A stretch of 64,000 nt of DNA from JAJDZL01 sp965221175 (GTDB lineage: Bacteria; Pseudomonadota; Gammaproteobacteria; Arenicellales; JAJDZL01). Below, piece by piece: positions 51,451 through 61,700 of this stretch (position 1 is its first letter; each line of letters starts with the position of its first letter). A program made the position numbers and the translations under genes. Location of the stretch: contig OZ244867.1 of NCBI GenBank assembly GCA_965221175.1, positions 2,542,001 to 2,606,000 of the forward strand. The letters are read 5' to 3'. Under the pieces are notes generated by a model that was not told the DNA's origin, made no database searches, and saw nothing but the letters and a program-made list of their open reading frames with translations.

Positions 51451-52164
51451 TCACTTCCCCAATTCAATCGATAACTCGGTTGTTGCGCCGGCGCTAACTG
51501 TGACGGGCACTTCCGTCTCGCCGAGCATTTCCTGCCAAACGACTAGTGTATAGTCGCCCGGCGGGACATCACTGATGGTGTACATTCCGTTGGCGCCTGT
51601 CTGCATGAAGTATGGATTGGGCACGACGATGACCCATCCCAGCATCCAGCCATGAGCATCGCAATCTGTTCGTACAGGCCCTGTTCGCTTAAGAGTTTTT
51701 GTTACTCGGGCATCTTTGAATGGCAGAGCTACGTTAAAGGCGGTTGCTTTACCGTAAAAGCCGTGGGTGTTGTGAAGAACCGGATCGGAATTGTGAATAT
51801 CAACTTTCCCGCGCCTGGCAACCTGAACATGGGGTTTAAATATGCAACCGACGTTGTTGATGACTGGCCTTCCCATTTCGGGCCAGGCTTTGCCTGTTGC
51901 TACGTCCTTAAGATAGACGACAGAATCTTGCACTGCGCCTCCCTCACCGATCGTTACGAGAGGGATTTTTCGGGTTGATCCACAGACTTCCTTATCTTTG
52001 GTGGGGAGCGCGGTTCTCATTTTGACCGCGCCTTGATACGTAATTACGCCGTGTATGGTGCCCCCATTGGACACGGCTTCCTCAGCATATTTGGCAGCGT
52101 TAGCCGCAAATGGGATAGACAAAATCAATATCAGCGAAAAAAACGCTAGAAGACTACGTCGCAT
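51451..52164 (-). CDS. Periplasmic cupredoxin-like protein (paralog of 36084-36821)
   Basis: A 237-aa exported protein with a signal peptide ending near ANAAKY. An N-terminal beta domain has VCGST and a cupredoxin-like region has probable ligands in DPVLHNTHGFY and TDCDAHGWMLGW. A carboxypeptidase-regulatory-like segment (TISDVPPGDYTLVVWQE) follows. Sequence blocks shared with the 36084-36821 protein (DP-LHNTH, AFNVALPFK, VVPNPYF) show common origin. Such proteins accompany c-type cytochromes in methylotrophic and denitrifying clusters. Preceded by AGGAGGAG. Confidence 0.78.
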   Translation of the reverse strand: MRRSLLAFFSLILILSIPFAANAAKYAEEAVSNGGTIHGVITYQGAVKMRTALPTKDKEVCGSTRKIPLVTIGEGGAVQDSVVYLKDVATGKAWPEMGRPVINNVGCIFKPHVQVARRGKVDIHNSDPVLHNTHGFYGKATAFNVALPFKDARVTKTLKRTGPVRTDCDAHGWMLGWVIVVPNPYFMQTGANGMYTISDVPPGDYTLVVWQEMLGETEVPVTVSAGATTELSIELGK

Positions 52165-52201
52165 ATAAACTCTCCTCCTCTTGTCAGCTCTAACTGTGCC
52201 T

Positions 52202-52259
52202 GATTGCGGATTAGTTCTACGGCATATCTTTGCCGTTTCATCTATTCACTTCCGCAATC
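52202..52259. promoter_or_regulatory. Nested inverted repeats upstream of the cupredoxin gene
   Basis: Outer arms GATTGCGGA (52202-52210) and TCCGCAATC (52251-52259) are perfect complements. Inside them ACGGCA (52219-52224) and TGCCGT (52231-52236) form a second hairpin with a 6-nt loop. The element lies 38-95 bases upstream of the 52164 start, where it could form a two-tier leader structure or a pair of operator sites. There is no T-run. Confidence 0.45.
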
Positions 52260-52269
52260 TGAAAACAAT

Positions 52270-52282
52270 AATAATGATTATC
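52270..52282. promoter_or_regulatory. Fur-like 6-1-6 palindrome
   Basis: AATAATGATTATC matches the GATAAT-n-ATTATC arrangement of Fur boxes at 12 of 13 positions. It lies about 105 bases upstream of the cupredoxin-like gene in the 259-bp gap after ccmD. AT-rich surroundings make chance matches possible. Confidence 0.25.
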
Positions 52283-52423
52283 TTAATAAGATACAAATTT
52301 ATTTGTCACAAGGGAACTTCATCACGACGGCGTTGTCAATGGCAGAATTTCCTAGTTCCTTATTCGGTGCGAAAATATTCAATAGCAAAATTGGAATAGT
52401 GACACTTAAGCAATCTTCGCAAT

Positions 52424-52564
52424 TTACTTGTGCGGAGAGGTCATTTTTTTTGAATTTCGCAACCTTCTTACGGCAGCAGCGACATTAAAAACCAGAACAA
52501 TAAATGTGAACCCGTATGCACTCCACACGAACTTTCCATGACCTCCCATCGAGATGAATTCCAT
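52424..52564 (-). CDS. ccmD: CcmD, heme exporter small subunit
   Basis: A 46-aa protein reading MEFISMGGHGKFVWSAYGF followed by one helix and a basic tail (RRLRNSKK). The F-x-MGG-x-G-x-[FY]-VW-[SP]-A-[YF]-G pattern is the CcmD signature. It stabilises the CcmABC-CcmE complex and promotes release of holo-CcmE. It starts 5 bp after the ccmC stop. Confidence 0.93.
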   Translation of the reverse strand: MEFISMGGHGKFVWSAYGFTFIVLVFNVAAAVRRLRNSKKMTSPHK

Positions 52565-52569
52565 AACGC

Positions 52570-53307
52570 TCAAGGTGATTCTCCTATTTCCTGTACCCAT
52601 CTGCTGGAATGCTCATATTCAAGAATGAGCGCCCTGGCTCGAATTGTCAGAATCGTGAAGAAGAGCAACATGAATCCAACGGCCATGAGCAGCAGAGGTG
52701 CGAGCATGCTTGGATGAATTGACGGCATTCCGAATTTCGATACCGAGGCGCTTTGATGAAGCGTATGCCACCAAAGTACCGAGTAATGAATGATGGGGAT
52801 GTTGACTACACCAGCAAGCAGCAGAATCGCACCAGCCTGTTGAGCTTTGTTTCGATCTTGAATTGCGGTCTGTAGTGCGATGAATCCGAGGTATAGAAAC
52901 AGCAGAATCAGTTCCGACGTCAATCTTGCATCCCAAGCCCACCAGGCACCCCACATGGGCTTCCCCCAGATTGAGCCGGTTACCAGAGTCGTCAATGTGA
53001 AAGAAGCCCCAATCGTAGCGGCTGCGGTACAGACAAGATGCGCGAGCTTGATTCGCCAGATTAACCCGATCGCTCCGCTTACGGCCATGAATACGTAAAT
53101 GAACATCGACATCCAGGCCGATGGTACATGGACAAACATGATTCGATAGCCTTCCCCTTGCTGGTAATCAGCAGGGGCAACGAGCAAGCCAAGATAGAGT
53201 CCGACAGCAATTGTAATGGCTGCCAAAGTTGCAAGCCAGGGGAATAGGCGGCTTGCAAAATCAAAGAAATACTTTGCCGTGCTTAGACGATGAAACCACA
53301 AAAACAT
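52570..53307 (-). CDS. ccmC: CcmC, heme handling protein
   Basis: A 245-aa, six-helix membrane protein that loads heme onto CcmE. It has the WWD-type motif GAWWAWDARLTSELILLFLYLG and flanking conserved histidines (FVHVPSAWMS and HYSVLWWHTLHQ). The frame extends to 53472 inside ccmB, but the ATG at 53307, preceded by GGGGG, is the family start, leaving a 2-bp gap to ccmB. Confidence 0.96.
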   Translation of the reverse strand: MFLWFHRLSTAKYFFDFASRLFPWLATLAAITIAVGLYLGLLVAPADYQQGEGYRIMFVHVPSAWMSMFIYVFMAVSGAIGLIWRIKLAHLVCTAAATIGASFTLTTLVTGSIWGKPMWGAWWAWDARLTSELILLFLYLGFIALQTAIQDRNKAQQAGAILLLAGVVNIPIIHYSVLWWHTLHQSASVSKFGMPSIHPSMLAPLLLMAVGFMLLFFTILTIRARALILEYEHSSRWVQEIGESP

Positions 53308-53309
53308 GA

Positions 53310-53981
53310 TCAGTCCCCCGACATCAGACGAAGTGATCCGGCAGTTGCAAACGGTGCGACTGTTAGACTGAAGACCAGGAATGCACACAGCAGGGATATA
53401 TGGCCGGTTATAGGTAATTCTGCTGCCGCTGCGATTACAGCAGAAACTGAATAAATCAGTACCGGAATGCAAAGTGGCAGCGTAAGGAGCGACAACAGTA
53501 TGCCGGCTTTTTTCTGAGTCACGACCAGTGACGCACCGAAAGCGCCAACAAGACTGAATACGGGTGTGCTTAAAGCAATCGTCACGGCAAGTATGGCAAT
53601 ACTGAATGAGTCAAGATTCATTAGTATACCCAGTAATGGGCTTGCCGCAATCAGAGGCAAGCCTGTGGAAAGCCAGTGTGCAATGATTTTTGCCAGTACC
53701 AGAAGCGACATCGGAGCAGGCGCCAGCAGCATCTGTTCCAGCGTTCCGTCTTCGAAATCGGATCGAAAAATTCCATCTAGTGAAAGCATCGATGCCAGAA
53801 GTGCCGCAACCCAGATGACTCCCGGGCCAATTGCCTTCAGTAGTTGACTGTCAGTACCGGCCGCAAATGAGAAAAGCGTCGTTGAAACCACAAAAAATAT
53901 TACTGGAGTGGCGTACTCACCTGGGTTTCTAAAGGCAAGCAGAAGATCGCGTTTCAACAGCGCCCCGAAAGCGCTGTTCAT
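53310..53981 (-). CDS. ccmB: CcmB, ABC exporter membrane subunit
   Basis: A 223-aa, six-helix permease with the CcmB motif FEDGTLEQMLLAPAP and RDLLLAFRNPGEYATPVIFF at the N-terminus. With CcmA it forms an ABC module that powers release of heme-loaded CcmE. Its start overlaps the ccmA stop (ATGA). Confidence 0.95.
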   Translation of the reverse strand: MNSAFGALLKRDLLLAFRNPGEYATPVIFFVVSTTLFSFAAGTDSQLLKAIGPGVIWVAALLASMLSLDGIFRSDFEDGTLEQMLLAPAPMSLLVLAKIIAHWLSTGLPLIAASPLLGILMNLDSFSIAILAVTIALSTPVFSLVGAFGASLVVTQKKAGILLSLLTLPLCIPVLIYSVSAVIAAAAELPITGHISLLCAFLVFSLTVAPFATAGSLRLMSGD

Positions 53982-54598
53982 GATTGCTCTCCCAATTTGA
54001 TTTCACTTGCATTCAGTCGACTCCAGTTAATTGGCTGATGAGAGGTCGCTATGCAGATTCCCCCGGATTCGAGATGCGCTGAAAGGCAGTCGATAATGGT
54101 TTCCTGCGTGGGTTCATCCAGTGCGGTGAATGGTTCATCCAGCAGCCACAATCGGGCGTTTGAGACTTGTAATCTGGCAAGTGCCACGCGACGCTTTTGT
54201 CCGGCTGAAAGGTATCGACAGGGTATTTGCGCATAACGCTCGATGCCCAATCTATCCAGAATTTCATGTGCAGTTTGTATCGTCGGATTTCCACGCAGTA
54301 CACGCTCGAAAGCAAGATTTTCAATTACAGTCAAATCCCCTTTGATTCCGTTTTCGTGGCCGACATAGACAAGAGATTGGGCGTATTCAGTTTCAAATTC
54401 TTCAATCTGGACACCATTCCATAAAACTTCACCTGTTTCCGGTCGCGCCAGTCCACACAGAATTCGCAGCAGGGTTGTTTTGCCACTGCCGTTCCGACCG
54501 CTGATATAAAGAAGTTCGTTCTCTCGTACGCTGAAGGAGAGATTTTCAAAGAGGCGGCGTTCACTTCGCACACCCACAAGGTCGCGAACTTCAAGCAT
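53978..54598 (-). CDS. ccmA: CcmA, cytochrome c biogenesis ATPase
   Basis: A 206-aa ABC ATPase with Walker A SGRNGSGKTTLL, signature YLSAGQKRRVALARL, Walker B LWLLDEPFTALD and H-loop CIATSHQP. The short length and the SAGQ signature are typical for CcmA. First gene of ccmABCD; ccmE is not seen in the window, and ccmFGHI lie 50 kb away. Confidence 0.96.
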   Translation of the reverse strand: MLEVRDLVGVRSERRLFENLSFSVRENELLYISGRNGSGKTTLLRILCGLARPETGEVLWNGVQIEEFETEYAQSLVYVGHENGIKGDLTVIENLAFERVLRGNPTIQTAHEILDRLGIERYAQIPCRYLSAGQKRRVALARLQVSNARLWLLDEPFTALDEPTQETIIDCLSAHLESGGICIATSHQPINWSRLNASEIKLGEQS

Positions 54599-54697
54599 GG
54601 CAATCTCGCCTTGATACAGAAAGAGGTATGGCCGTCACTTTCCCATAGAATCCTTTTCAGGCTAATTTCTGATGGTCAAAGGTGTTGTTTGAAAATT

Positions 54698-54729
54698 CAG
54701 GCGAATAGTGGATAAACTTCTGTCGCCTG
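54698..54729. repeat. Inverted repeat upstream of ccmA and trmB
   Basis: CAGGCGA (54698-54704) and TCGCCTG (54723-54729) are complementary 7-bp arms with an 18-nt spacer in the 219-bp divergent gap between ccmA and trmB. It may be a regulator site; no other structure was seen in this gap. Confidence 0.3.
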
Positions 54730-54817
54730 CAAATTACTCTATATTTTGAATAACAGCCAATTTTGGTAGCGTGCACTGATTGCATCTCAATTACGCCGAC
54801 TGTACTTATTAAATCAC

Positions 54818-55528
54818 ATGCGAACAATGAGCGAAAGAAATCCACAAAGAAATCCGAGAAATAAAACTTACTCGCGGCGAGAAAGCCGAATGACTCCTGC
54901 ACAGCGTCGCGCACTTGCGGAATGCTCAGACGACTATCTACTGCATTTTGCGGAGCAGCCGATTGATCTTTCGGCCGTTTTTCCGCACGCCAATAGGTTT
55001 TCAATTGAAATAGGGTTCGGTGACGGTGAGGTGCTGTTGCAACTGGCTTCGAGAAACCCGGACACGGGCTATCTTGGTATTGAAGTTTATCGCCCCGGAG
55101 TTGGAAAGTGTTTGCTTGGCCTGAATGAATTGGAGCTAAAAAACGTACGGGTGTCAACCTCAGATGTCAGAGACGTTCTCTTACGGCAACTGACCCCGGA
55201 TACCTTGAATGAAGTTTTCATTCTTTTTCCAGATCCTTGGCCAAAGAAACGTCATCACAAGCGACGATTGATTTCTCCGGAGTTCATTAATCTGTGTGCG
55301 AATCGAATGGTCGCGGGAGCAAAGTTGTGTTTTGCCACAGATTCAGAAAGTTATGCGCAACATGCACTGAGTCAATTTACAGCAAGCAAAGAATTTAAAA
55401 ATATTGAACAAAGTGGCGGATTCTACTCTGGTGAACCGGTTCGCCCAAAGACGCGCTATGAGAGAAAGGCACTTGCACGAGGAGAAAAAATTTACGATCT
55501 GCTATTCGTATGTCGCAGTTCGCACTAG
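54818..55528 (+). CDS. trmB: tRNA (guanine-N7)-methyltransferase
   Basis: SAM-dependent enzyme making m7G46 in tRNA. The 236-aa product has the SAM-binding IEIGFGDGEVLLQLA, the catalytic region FILFPDPWPKKRHHKRRLISPEF and the C-terminal PVRPKTRYERKALARGEKIYDLLF, all diagnostic. An in-frame ATG at 54827 is an equally plausible start; the first residues are poorly conserved. Convergent with rpiA. Confidence 0.95.
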   Translation: MRTMSERNPQRNPRNKTYSRRESRMTPAQRRALAECSDDYLLHFAEQPIDLSAVFPHANRFSIEIGFGDGEVLLQLASRNPDTGYLGIEVYRPGVGKCLLGLNELELKNVRVSTSDVRDVLLRQLTPDTLNEVFILFPDPWPKKRHHKRRLISPEFINLCANRMVAGAKLCFATDSESYAQHALSQFTASKEFKNIEQSGGFYSGEPVRPKTRYERKALARGEKIYDLLFVCRSSH

Positions 55529-55574
55529 ACTTGGCGCTTCTTTTACGGCGATTCACTGCAAAACCAATTGTCAG

Positions 55575-56228
55575 TCAGACTATTTCGACGTGATTCTCAT
55601 GCCCAACGATGACTACGTCAGCCGGCTTGCGTGAGAAAATTCCGTTGCAGACCGTGCCAGTGATAAGATCAAGTTCCATTTCAACGGCGGGTGGATTGAC
55701 CAGGTCCAAATTGCGGACATCCAGAATTACGTTGTCGTTGTCAGTCACAAATCCGGCGCGCAGCTCCGGCAGTCCTCCCATTTTCATGACTTCGCGTGCG
55801 ACATGGCTTTGAGCGAGCGGTACAACTTCGACCGCGAGCGGAAATTCACCAAGCACGCTGACCATTTTGCTCCTGTCAACAATGCACACGAATTTCTGAC
55901 TGGCAGCGGCGACAATTTTTTCCCGAGTGAGTGCGCCTCCGCCACCTTTGATTAAGTGCCTGTTCTTAGTTGCTTCATCGGCACCGTCCACGTAGACCGG
56001 CAGTGTTCCAGTGCGATTCAAGTCCAACACGGGAATGCCAGCATCTCTCAGTCTTCGTTCGCTTTCCTGTGAACTCGCAACGCTACCGTCGATTTTCCCC
56101 TTGATCTTTGTGAGCAGCTCAATAAATATGTTCGCTGTTGAACCGGTACCCACACCGACAATGTCCCCGACTTCGATATAGTCCAAAGCAGCTTCAGCTG
56201 CGGTGCGCTTCATAAGTTCAGTATTCAA
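55575..56228 (-). CDS. rpiA: Ribose-5-phosphate isomerase A
   Basis: Interconverts ribose-5-phosphate and ribulose-5-phosphate in the pentose phosphate pathway. The 217-aa product has VGVGTGSTANIFIE, the catalytic DGADEA and KGGGGALTREKIVA, and ELDLITGTVCNGIF near the C-terminus. Length and motifs match E. coli RpiA. Confidence 0.96.
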   Translation of the reverse strand: MNTELMKRTAAEAALDYIEVGDIVGVGTGSTANIFIELLTKIKGKIDGSVASSQESERRLRDAGIPVLDLNRTGTLPVYVDGADEATKNRHLIKGGGGALTREKIVAAASQKFVCIVDRSKMVSVLGEFPLAVEVVPLAQSHVAREVMKMGGLPELRAGFVTDNDNVILDVRNLDLVNPPAVEMELDLITGTVCNGIFSRKPADVVIVGHENHVEIV

Positions 56229-56359
56229 TGTACAAATTCCTCAGTGTTAACTCATCGAAATCAGTCAAGAATTTCATCCTCAAAGTATAAGGCTATCGTC
56301 AAACTAATCTGAATCCACAGTTTTCTTTCAAGCGAGTTTCATTGCAATTCTTGTATGAC

Positions 56360-58027
56360 TCAAAGCTGATCAACTTCAACGACGTAGAGTATGTGCTTTG
56401 CCCGAGAGCAGGCAACGTAGTTTTCGACATAGAGTTTGCTCTCTGAATTCGGCAGTGGCCTTGTCAAAATGATGGCCGCATCTGTCTCCAATCCCTTGAA
56501 TCGATGCAGCGAGGCAATCAGCACTCCTTGATTGTTTTGCCATGCTTCAAAATCCTGAGTGGTTGCGATCATATTGAATTTTTTGGGCCAGGGCAACTTA
56601 GAGTATCCGGGTGCTAGGATAGCGACTCGCGACATTTTCAATCCGCCTGAGCTTGGCATACATAACAATCTGACAATTTTCCCGACCTCTCGAATTGCAG
56701 ACTGTACTGTTTGTTTTTGAGAAGTTTCAGGCTTGACTCCTGAGGGCAGGTTTTGCAACGTTTTAATTTCTTTGCCGATAAGAGATGCGCAGTAGTTGGC
56801 GATATGCGCTGTGTTGCGACAATTAACAGTCAGAAAATAAGGGTTTCCAAGTTCATCCGGCAACTGTACTTCGTCGTTTACATACAGATTCTGTTGCGGG
56901 TCGTAAAAGACATAAAAGCATTTTTGATCATCTGGATTACGAAAGACTGAATCAAGGCTTGCCCACCACAATTCTCGAAAATCCTGTCCCTCGTCGACAA
57001 TTACGGCATCGAATTTTTGCTCGTTCGGCAATTTGTCACAGGCTTTCATAAGAAGTTCTGGCGCTTCGTTATTCCAGAATTCCTGCCCGAGCGTATCTTC
57101 TCCCCCAGTGAAAGGAATATCAGCCAGTTCGCAGAAATCGTGAATCAAGCCATGAAAATTCTGGATGGTGAGCATGTCGCCGAATTCTTCTGATGCAACT
57201 TGAAGCAACCGATCTTTCAACGGTCGGTTGTAGCAAAGCAACAGCGTTCGCAAATTTGCCCCGGCCATTTCTTGAGCCTTGGAAAGTGCGATCAGAGTTT
57301 TGCCGGTGCCTGCACCCCCTTGAACTGCTGCCTTTTTTTGAGAAGCGAGCATATCCAGAATCCGCTTCTGATCTTCGGTTATCCGATGCAGCATTGTTTC
57401 CTGATTCTCGACAGTTCGATATAGTATCGGCAGAATTTCATACTTCGGCAACAGCGCGTTTTTGGCCGCAACCATCGCCTGTTTTGTTGGTTTACGGCTT
57501 GAAGATCTGGTAAAGACACGAAATATGCGCTTTATCGATTCTTGAAATTTGTCTATTGCTGATGAATCCACCAATAGTTCCCGCTTGATACTCGCAGGCA
57601 GTCGACCGGTAAAACGGTGGTCTGGAAATGCTACGGCGCAACCATAAGTGAACGGGATTTCACCTTTGAGATTCTTCTTCATGTACTCCACAATGTGGTA
57701 CATGTTGAGGCGCACCTGTGCGAATGGATCCTTGTTAATTTCCTGACGTTCACCGTTTGGAAATATTCGCAACCACTGCCCGGCATCTGGTTCGTAACCC
57801 AGAATTCCGCCTTTGACTTCGATAAACAGCATTCCGTGTTCTGGGTCCAAGATTATCAGATCACACTCTCCTTCAATCAGCGGACTTGATTTCATTGGGC
57901 TCTGCCAGTCGAAACTGTGAATGACAGTTGATCTATCCGAGAGCTGATTCACTAGTGCTTCGGCAACTTTGCGTTCACCATAGTTCTGGATCTCGGAAGG
58001 ACTGATTTTGGGTATGAGTTTTGCCAT
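56360..58027 (-). CDS. NERD-domain protein with UvrD/Rep-like superfamily I helicase module
   Basis: The 555-aa protein joins an N-terminal NERD nuclease-related domain (residues about 10-120, with SPLIEGECDLIILDPEHGMLFIEVKGG) to an SF1 ATPase. Walker A is VQGGAGTGKTLIALSKA, Walker B VIVDEGQDF, and the C-terminal helicase part includes VLIASLHRFKGLETDAAII and YVACSRAKHILYVVEV. The E-x-D ... E-V-K pattern of PD-(D/E)XK nucleases is present in the NERD part. Such proteins are thought to act in DNA repair or defence. It is isolated from other genes and could be an accessory gene. Confidence 0.88.
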   Translation of the reverse strand: MAKLIPKISPSEIQNYGERKVAEALVNQLSDRSTVIHSFDWQSPMKSSPLIEGECDLIILDPEHGMLFIEVKGGILGYEPDAGQWLRIFPNGERQEINKDPFAQVRLNMYHIVEYMKKNLKGEIPFTYGCAVAFPDHRFTGRLPASIKRELLVDSSAIDKFQESIKRIFRVFTRSSSRKPTKQAMVAAKNALLPKYEILPILYRTVENQETMLHRITEDQKRILDMLASQKKAAVQGGAGTGKTLIALSKAQEMAGANLRTLLLCYNRPLKDRLLQVASEEFGDMLTIQNFHGLIHDFCELADIPFTGGEDTLGQEFWNNEAPELLMKACDKLPNEQKFDAVIVDEGQDFRELWWASLDSVFRNPDDQKCFYVFYDPQQNLYVNDEVQLPDELGNPYFLTVNCRNTAHIANYCASLIGKEIKTLQNLPSGVKPETSQKQTVQSAIREVGKIVRLLCMPSSGGLKMSRVAILAPGYSKLPWPKKFNMIATTQDFEAWQNNQGVLIASLHRFKGLETDAAIILTRPLPNSESKLYVENYVACSRAKHILYVVEVDQL

Positions 58028-58773
58028 AAGTCGAATGATTCAGTTCGGTTATATCACGCTAAAAGATTAAGAAAAGGGGAGGGCAATTCAAGAGGGACAT
58101 GCGCTGTTTGTAAGCCCTTCAATTTATTGGATGGTTCATGAGTGTGAAAATTTGCCTCCCCAATCCATCCAAGCCCGATTGAGTATTATTTTATCTTTCT
58201 AAAACAAATACTTAATCTTGAAATCAAAGTTAACAGAGGAAAAATCGTATCAATAACCATCCTCACACGAAAGCGCTGGGGCAACATACGATAATTTACT
58301 ATTTTCTTGGAGCAATGTCGAGCAATTGCCGGAATTCCAATGTCTGAAACGGGTGATCGATAATCTGACGGATGAACCAGAGGATCCGAAGCAGTCAGAC
58401 AACTGCTTGCGCATGCATGAGGACAGACCAACTACGCAGCCGCTGTGGCACTCTGTCTACTCTGCACGGAGTGATTCGACGATGGAATTCAAACATCACC
58501 CGACTAGTTATATTTTGGGTAATCAGCTTGCGCTGAAAGGCTGAGCCAATCTAATGCGAATATAGTCTTTCAATTTGGAAAGCCTAATTTTTTCTTGTAA
58601 CATTTTCAATGCAAAATATAGTAATCTGTACGCATTGCCGCGTGTGACACAATGCTCCGAGCACTTGAAGTCAACACTAGGGAGAGTGTATTTGGCTGAA
58701 CCGGGCACTCACGGATTTAAATGGGATTGCAAACCTGTTTGAACAATTGAACAGCTAGGGAGAAAATATCGAG
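58028..58773. other. 746-bp gap before narG
   Basis: I find no supportable gene. It holds several small inverted repeats: TTGGATGG (58127-58134) with CCATCCAA (58165-58172), and AAGCAGT (58389-58395) with ACTGCTT (58402-58408) around a 6-nt loop. The narG promoter and any FNR/NarL sites should be here, but I saw no full TTGAT-n4-ATCAA match. GGGAGAAAATATCGAG precedes the narG ATG. Confidence 0.5.
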
Positions 58774-61700
58774 ATGAGTCATTTCTTGGACCGTTTGACT
58801 TTCTTCAGGCGGCGGACGGAAGGCTTCGCCGACGATCATGGCGTAACCACCAATGAGGATCGCACTTGGGAGGAGGGATACCGTCAGCGATGGCAACATG
58901 ACAAGATTGTGCGCTCCACACATGGAGTCAACTGCACCGGCTCGTGCAGCTGGAAAATCTATGTCAAAGGCGGAATTGTAACCTGGGAGACCCAGCAGAC
59001 AGACTATCCACGCACCCGCCCTGAAATGCCTAATCATGAACCTCGCGGGTGTTCTCGCGGTGCGAGCTACAGTTGGTACCTCTACAGTGGCAATCGACTG
59101 AAGTATCCGATGGTTCGAAAGAGCTTGATCAGACTCTGGCGCGATGCCCGAAACCAGTTGGAACCGGTAAATGCGTGGGCATCAATTGTCGAGGATGCTT
59201 CCAAAGTCGACAGTTACAAACGCAAGCGCGGGCTCGGCGGATTCGTGCGCAGCACCTGGACCGAGGCAAACGAGATCATCGCAGCTGCCAACGTATACAC
59301 GATCCGACGCTGGGGTCCTGACCGAATAATCGGATTCTCTCCGATTCCGGCAATGTCGATGGTTTCATACGCGGCCGGCACCCGCTACCTCTCGCTCATC
59401 GGCGGAGCTTGCATGTCCTTTTACGACTGGTACTGCGATCTGCCTCCGTCCAGCCCGCAAACCTGGGGTGAACAGACGGATGTTCCGGAAAGCGCGGATT
59501 GGTACAACTCCAGTTTCCTAATACTATGGGGCTCGAATGTTCCCCAGACCCGTACGCCGGATGCTCATTTTTACACCGAAGTGCGTTATAGAGGCGCCAA
59601 GTCAGTCGTCATTACTCCCGACTATTCCGAAGCTGCCAAATTTAGCGATCTTTGGATCAATCCAAAACAAGGTACTGATTCGGCTCTGGCGATGGCCATG
59701 GGGCACGTAATTCTGCGAGAATTCTACCTTGACAAACCTTCGACCTACTTTACGGATTACACCCGCCAGTACACCGATTTTCCGATGCTTGTCAAACTGC
59801 AGAAAAAAGATGATGCATGGATCCCAGACCGGTTTCTGCGCGCCAGTGATTTCGATGGTGCCTTAGGTGAGGACAACAATCCAGAATGGAAAACCGTCGC
59901 TTTTGATGACAGGTCTGGTACAGTGGTGGTGCCCGGCGGATCAATCGGCTTCCGTTGGGGTCAGCAGGGAAAGTGGAATCTCGAGGAACGCGACGCCAGT
60001 GGCGAGGAAACAAAACTAAGGCTTTCACTGATTGAACACAGCGACGAGGCGCTATCGGTTGGATTTCCGTATTTCGGTGGTCGCGCCCACGAACCATTTG
60101 CTTCAACTTCACATCCGGAAGTTTTGTATCGTAATGTTCCTGCCAAGCGGTTGACTCTTGCGGACGGAGAAACGACAGTTGTAACGGTTTTCGACCTTCT
60201 TTGTGCGAACTATGGACTCGATCGGGGGCTTGGTGGAGAGTATGTTGCTACTGATTTCAACCAGGATGTTCCATACACGCCTGCATGGCAGGAACCTATC
60301 ACTGGTGTCCCTGCGAGTCAGGTCATTCATGTAGCGCGTGGATTCGCCCGCAACGCGGACAAAACTGAAGGCAAATCGATGATCATTGTCGGTGCCGGTC
60401 TCAACCATTGGTATCACATGGACATGATTTACCGCGGGATCATCAATATGCTGGTGATGTGCGGTTGTGTCGGACAGTCCGGCGGCGGGTGGTCTCACTA
60501 CGTAGGCCAGGAAAAATTGCGCCCTCAGACCGGTTGGCTTCCGCTCGCCTTTTCACTCGACTGGACTCGGCCTCCGCGCCTAATGAACTCGACCTCATTC
60601 TGGTACGCGCACAGCGATCAGTGGCGCTACGAAAAACTGACGATTCCGGAAATTCTGTCACCGACTGCCCCTGATGGACCCTGGCAGGGTTCTCTGATTG
60701 ACTACAATGTGCGCGCTGAACGCATGGGATGGCTACCTTCGACACCTCAGCTGAATCGAAATCCCATTGACGTGGGCCGCGAAGCGGCGGAGTCAGGTCG
60801 GGATGTCAAAGAGTACGTAGTTGATCAACTCAAATCGGGTAAGCTTGCGTTTGCCTGTGAAACACCAGATGATCCATCCTGCTTTCCGCGTAACCTCTTT
60901 GTCTGGCGTTCAAATCTGCTCGGTTCCAGTGGCAAGGGGCACGAGTACTTCCTGAAACACCTGCTTGGCGCTAAACACGGCATTCAGTGCGATGATCTGG
61001 GAGAGGAAGGCAAGACCATTCATCAGGAGGTAAAGTGGGAGGAGCAGGCACCCGAGGGCAAGCTGGATATGGTCTGCACCATTGATTTTCGAATGTCCAC
61101 AACCTGTCTATATTCGGACGTCGTACTGCCAACGGCGACCTGGTACGAAAAGAACGATCTCAACACCTCGGACATGCACCCGTTCATTCACCCGCTTTCC
61201 ACCGCAGTCGACCCGGTTTGGGAATCGCGCAGCGACTGGGAAATTTACAAGGGCATCGCGCGCGCGTTTGCCGAAATCGGTGGCCCCGAATTAGGCAACC
61301 AAACCGATGTCGTCACAGTGCCCGTGCTTCATGATACGCCTGGTGAACTGGCTCAACCCCTTGAAGTTAGAGAATGGAATCGCGGAGAATGTGAACCGGT
61401 TCCAGGCAAGACGATGCCTCAGATCGTATCGGTCGAACGGAACTACGGCGAGGTTTACGAGCGTTTTACTTCGCTGGGTCCGCTTATGGACAAACTCGGT
61501 AACGGCGGCAAGGGGATGAACTGGGATACTTCAGAGGAAATTTCGTTCCTGAAAGAACTGAACGGTGTGACGGAGAACTCCGAATCCGGTGAACAGAGGG
61601 TTCGGATCGAAAGCGATATTGATGCCGCGGAGGTCATTCTCGCCTTGGCTCCAGAAACGAATGGAGAGGTGGCAGTTAAAGCCTGGCAATCGCTGTCCAA

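Noticed and set aside
58326..58544. Possible 72-aa gene in the gap before narG
   Set aside because: No recognisable domain, no ribosome-binding site and ordinary composition; likely chance.
58028..58773. FNR (TTGAT-n4-ATCAA) site upstream of narG
   Set aside because: Looked for on both strands; only imperfect or spacer-less forms such as TTGAAATCAA were found.
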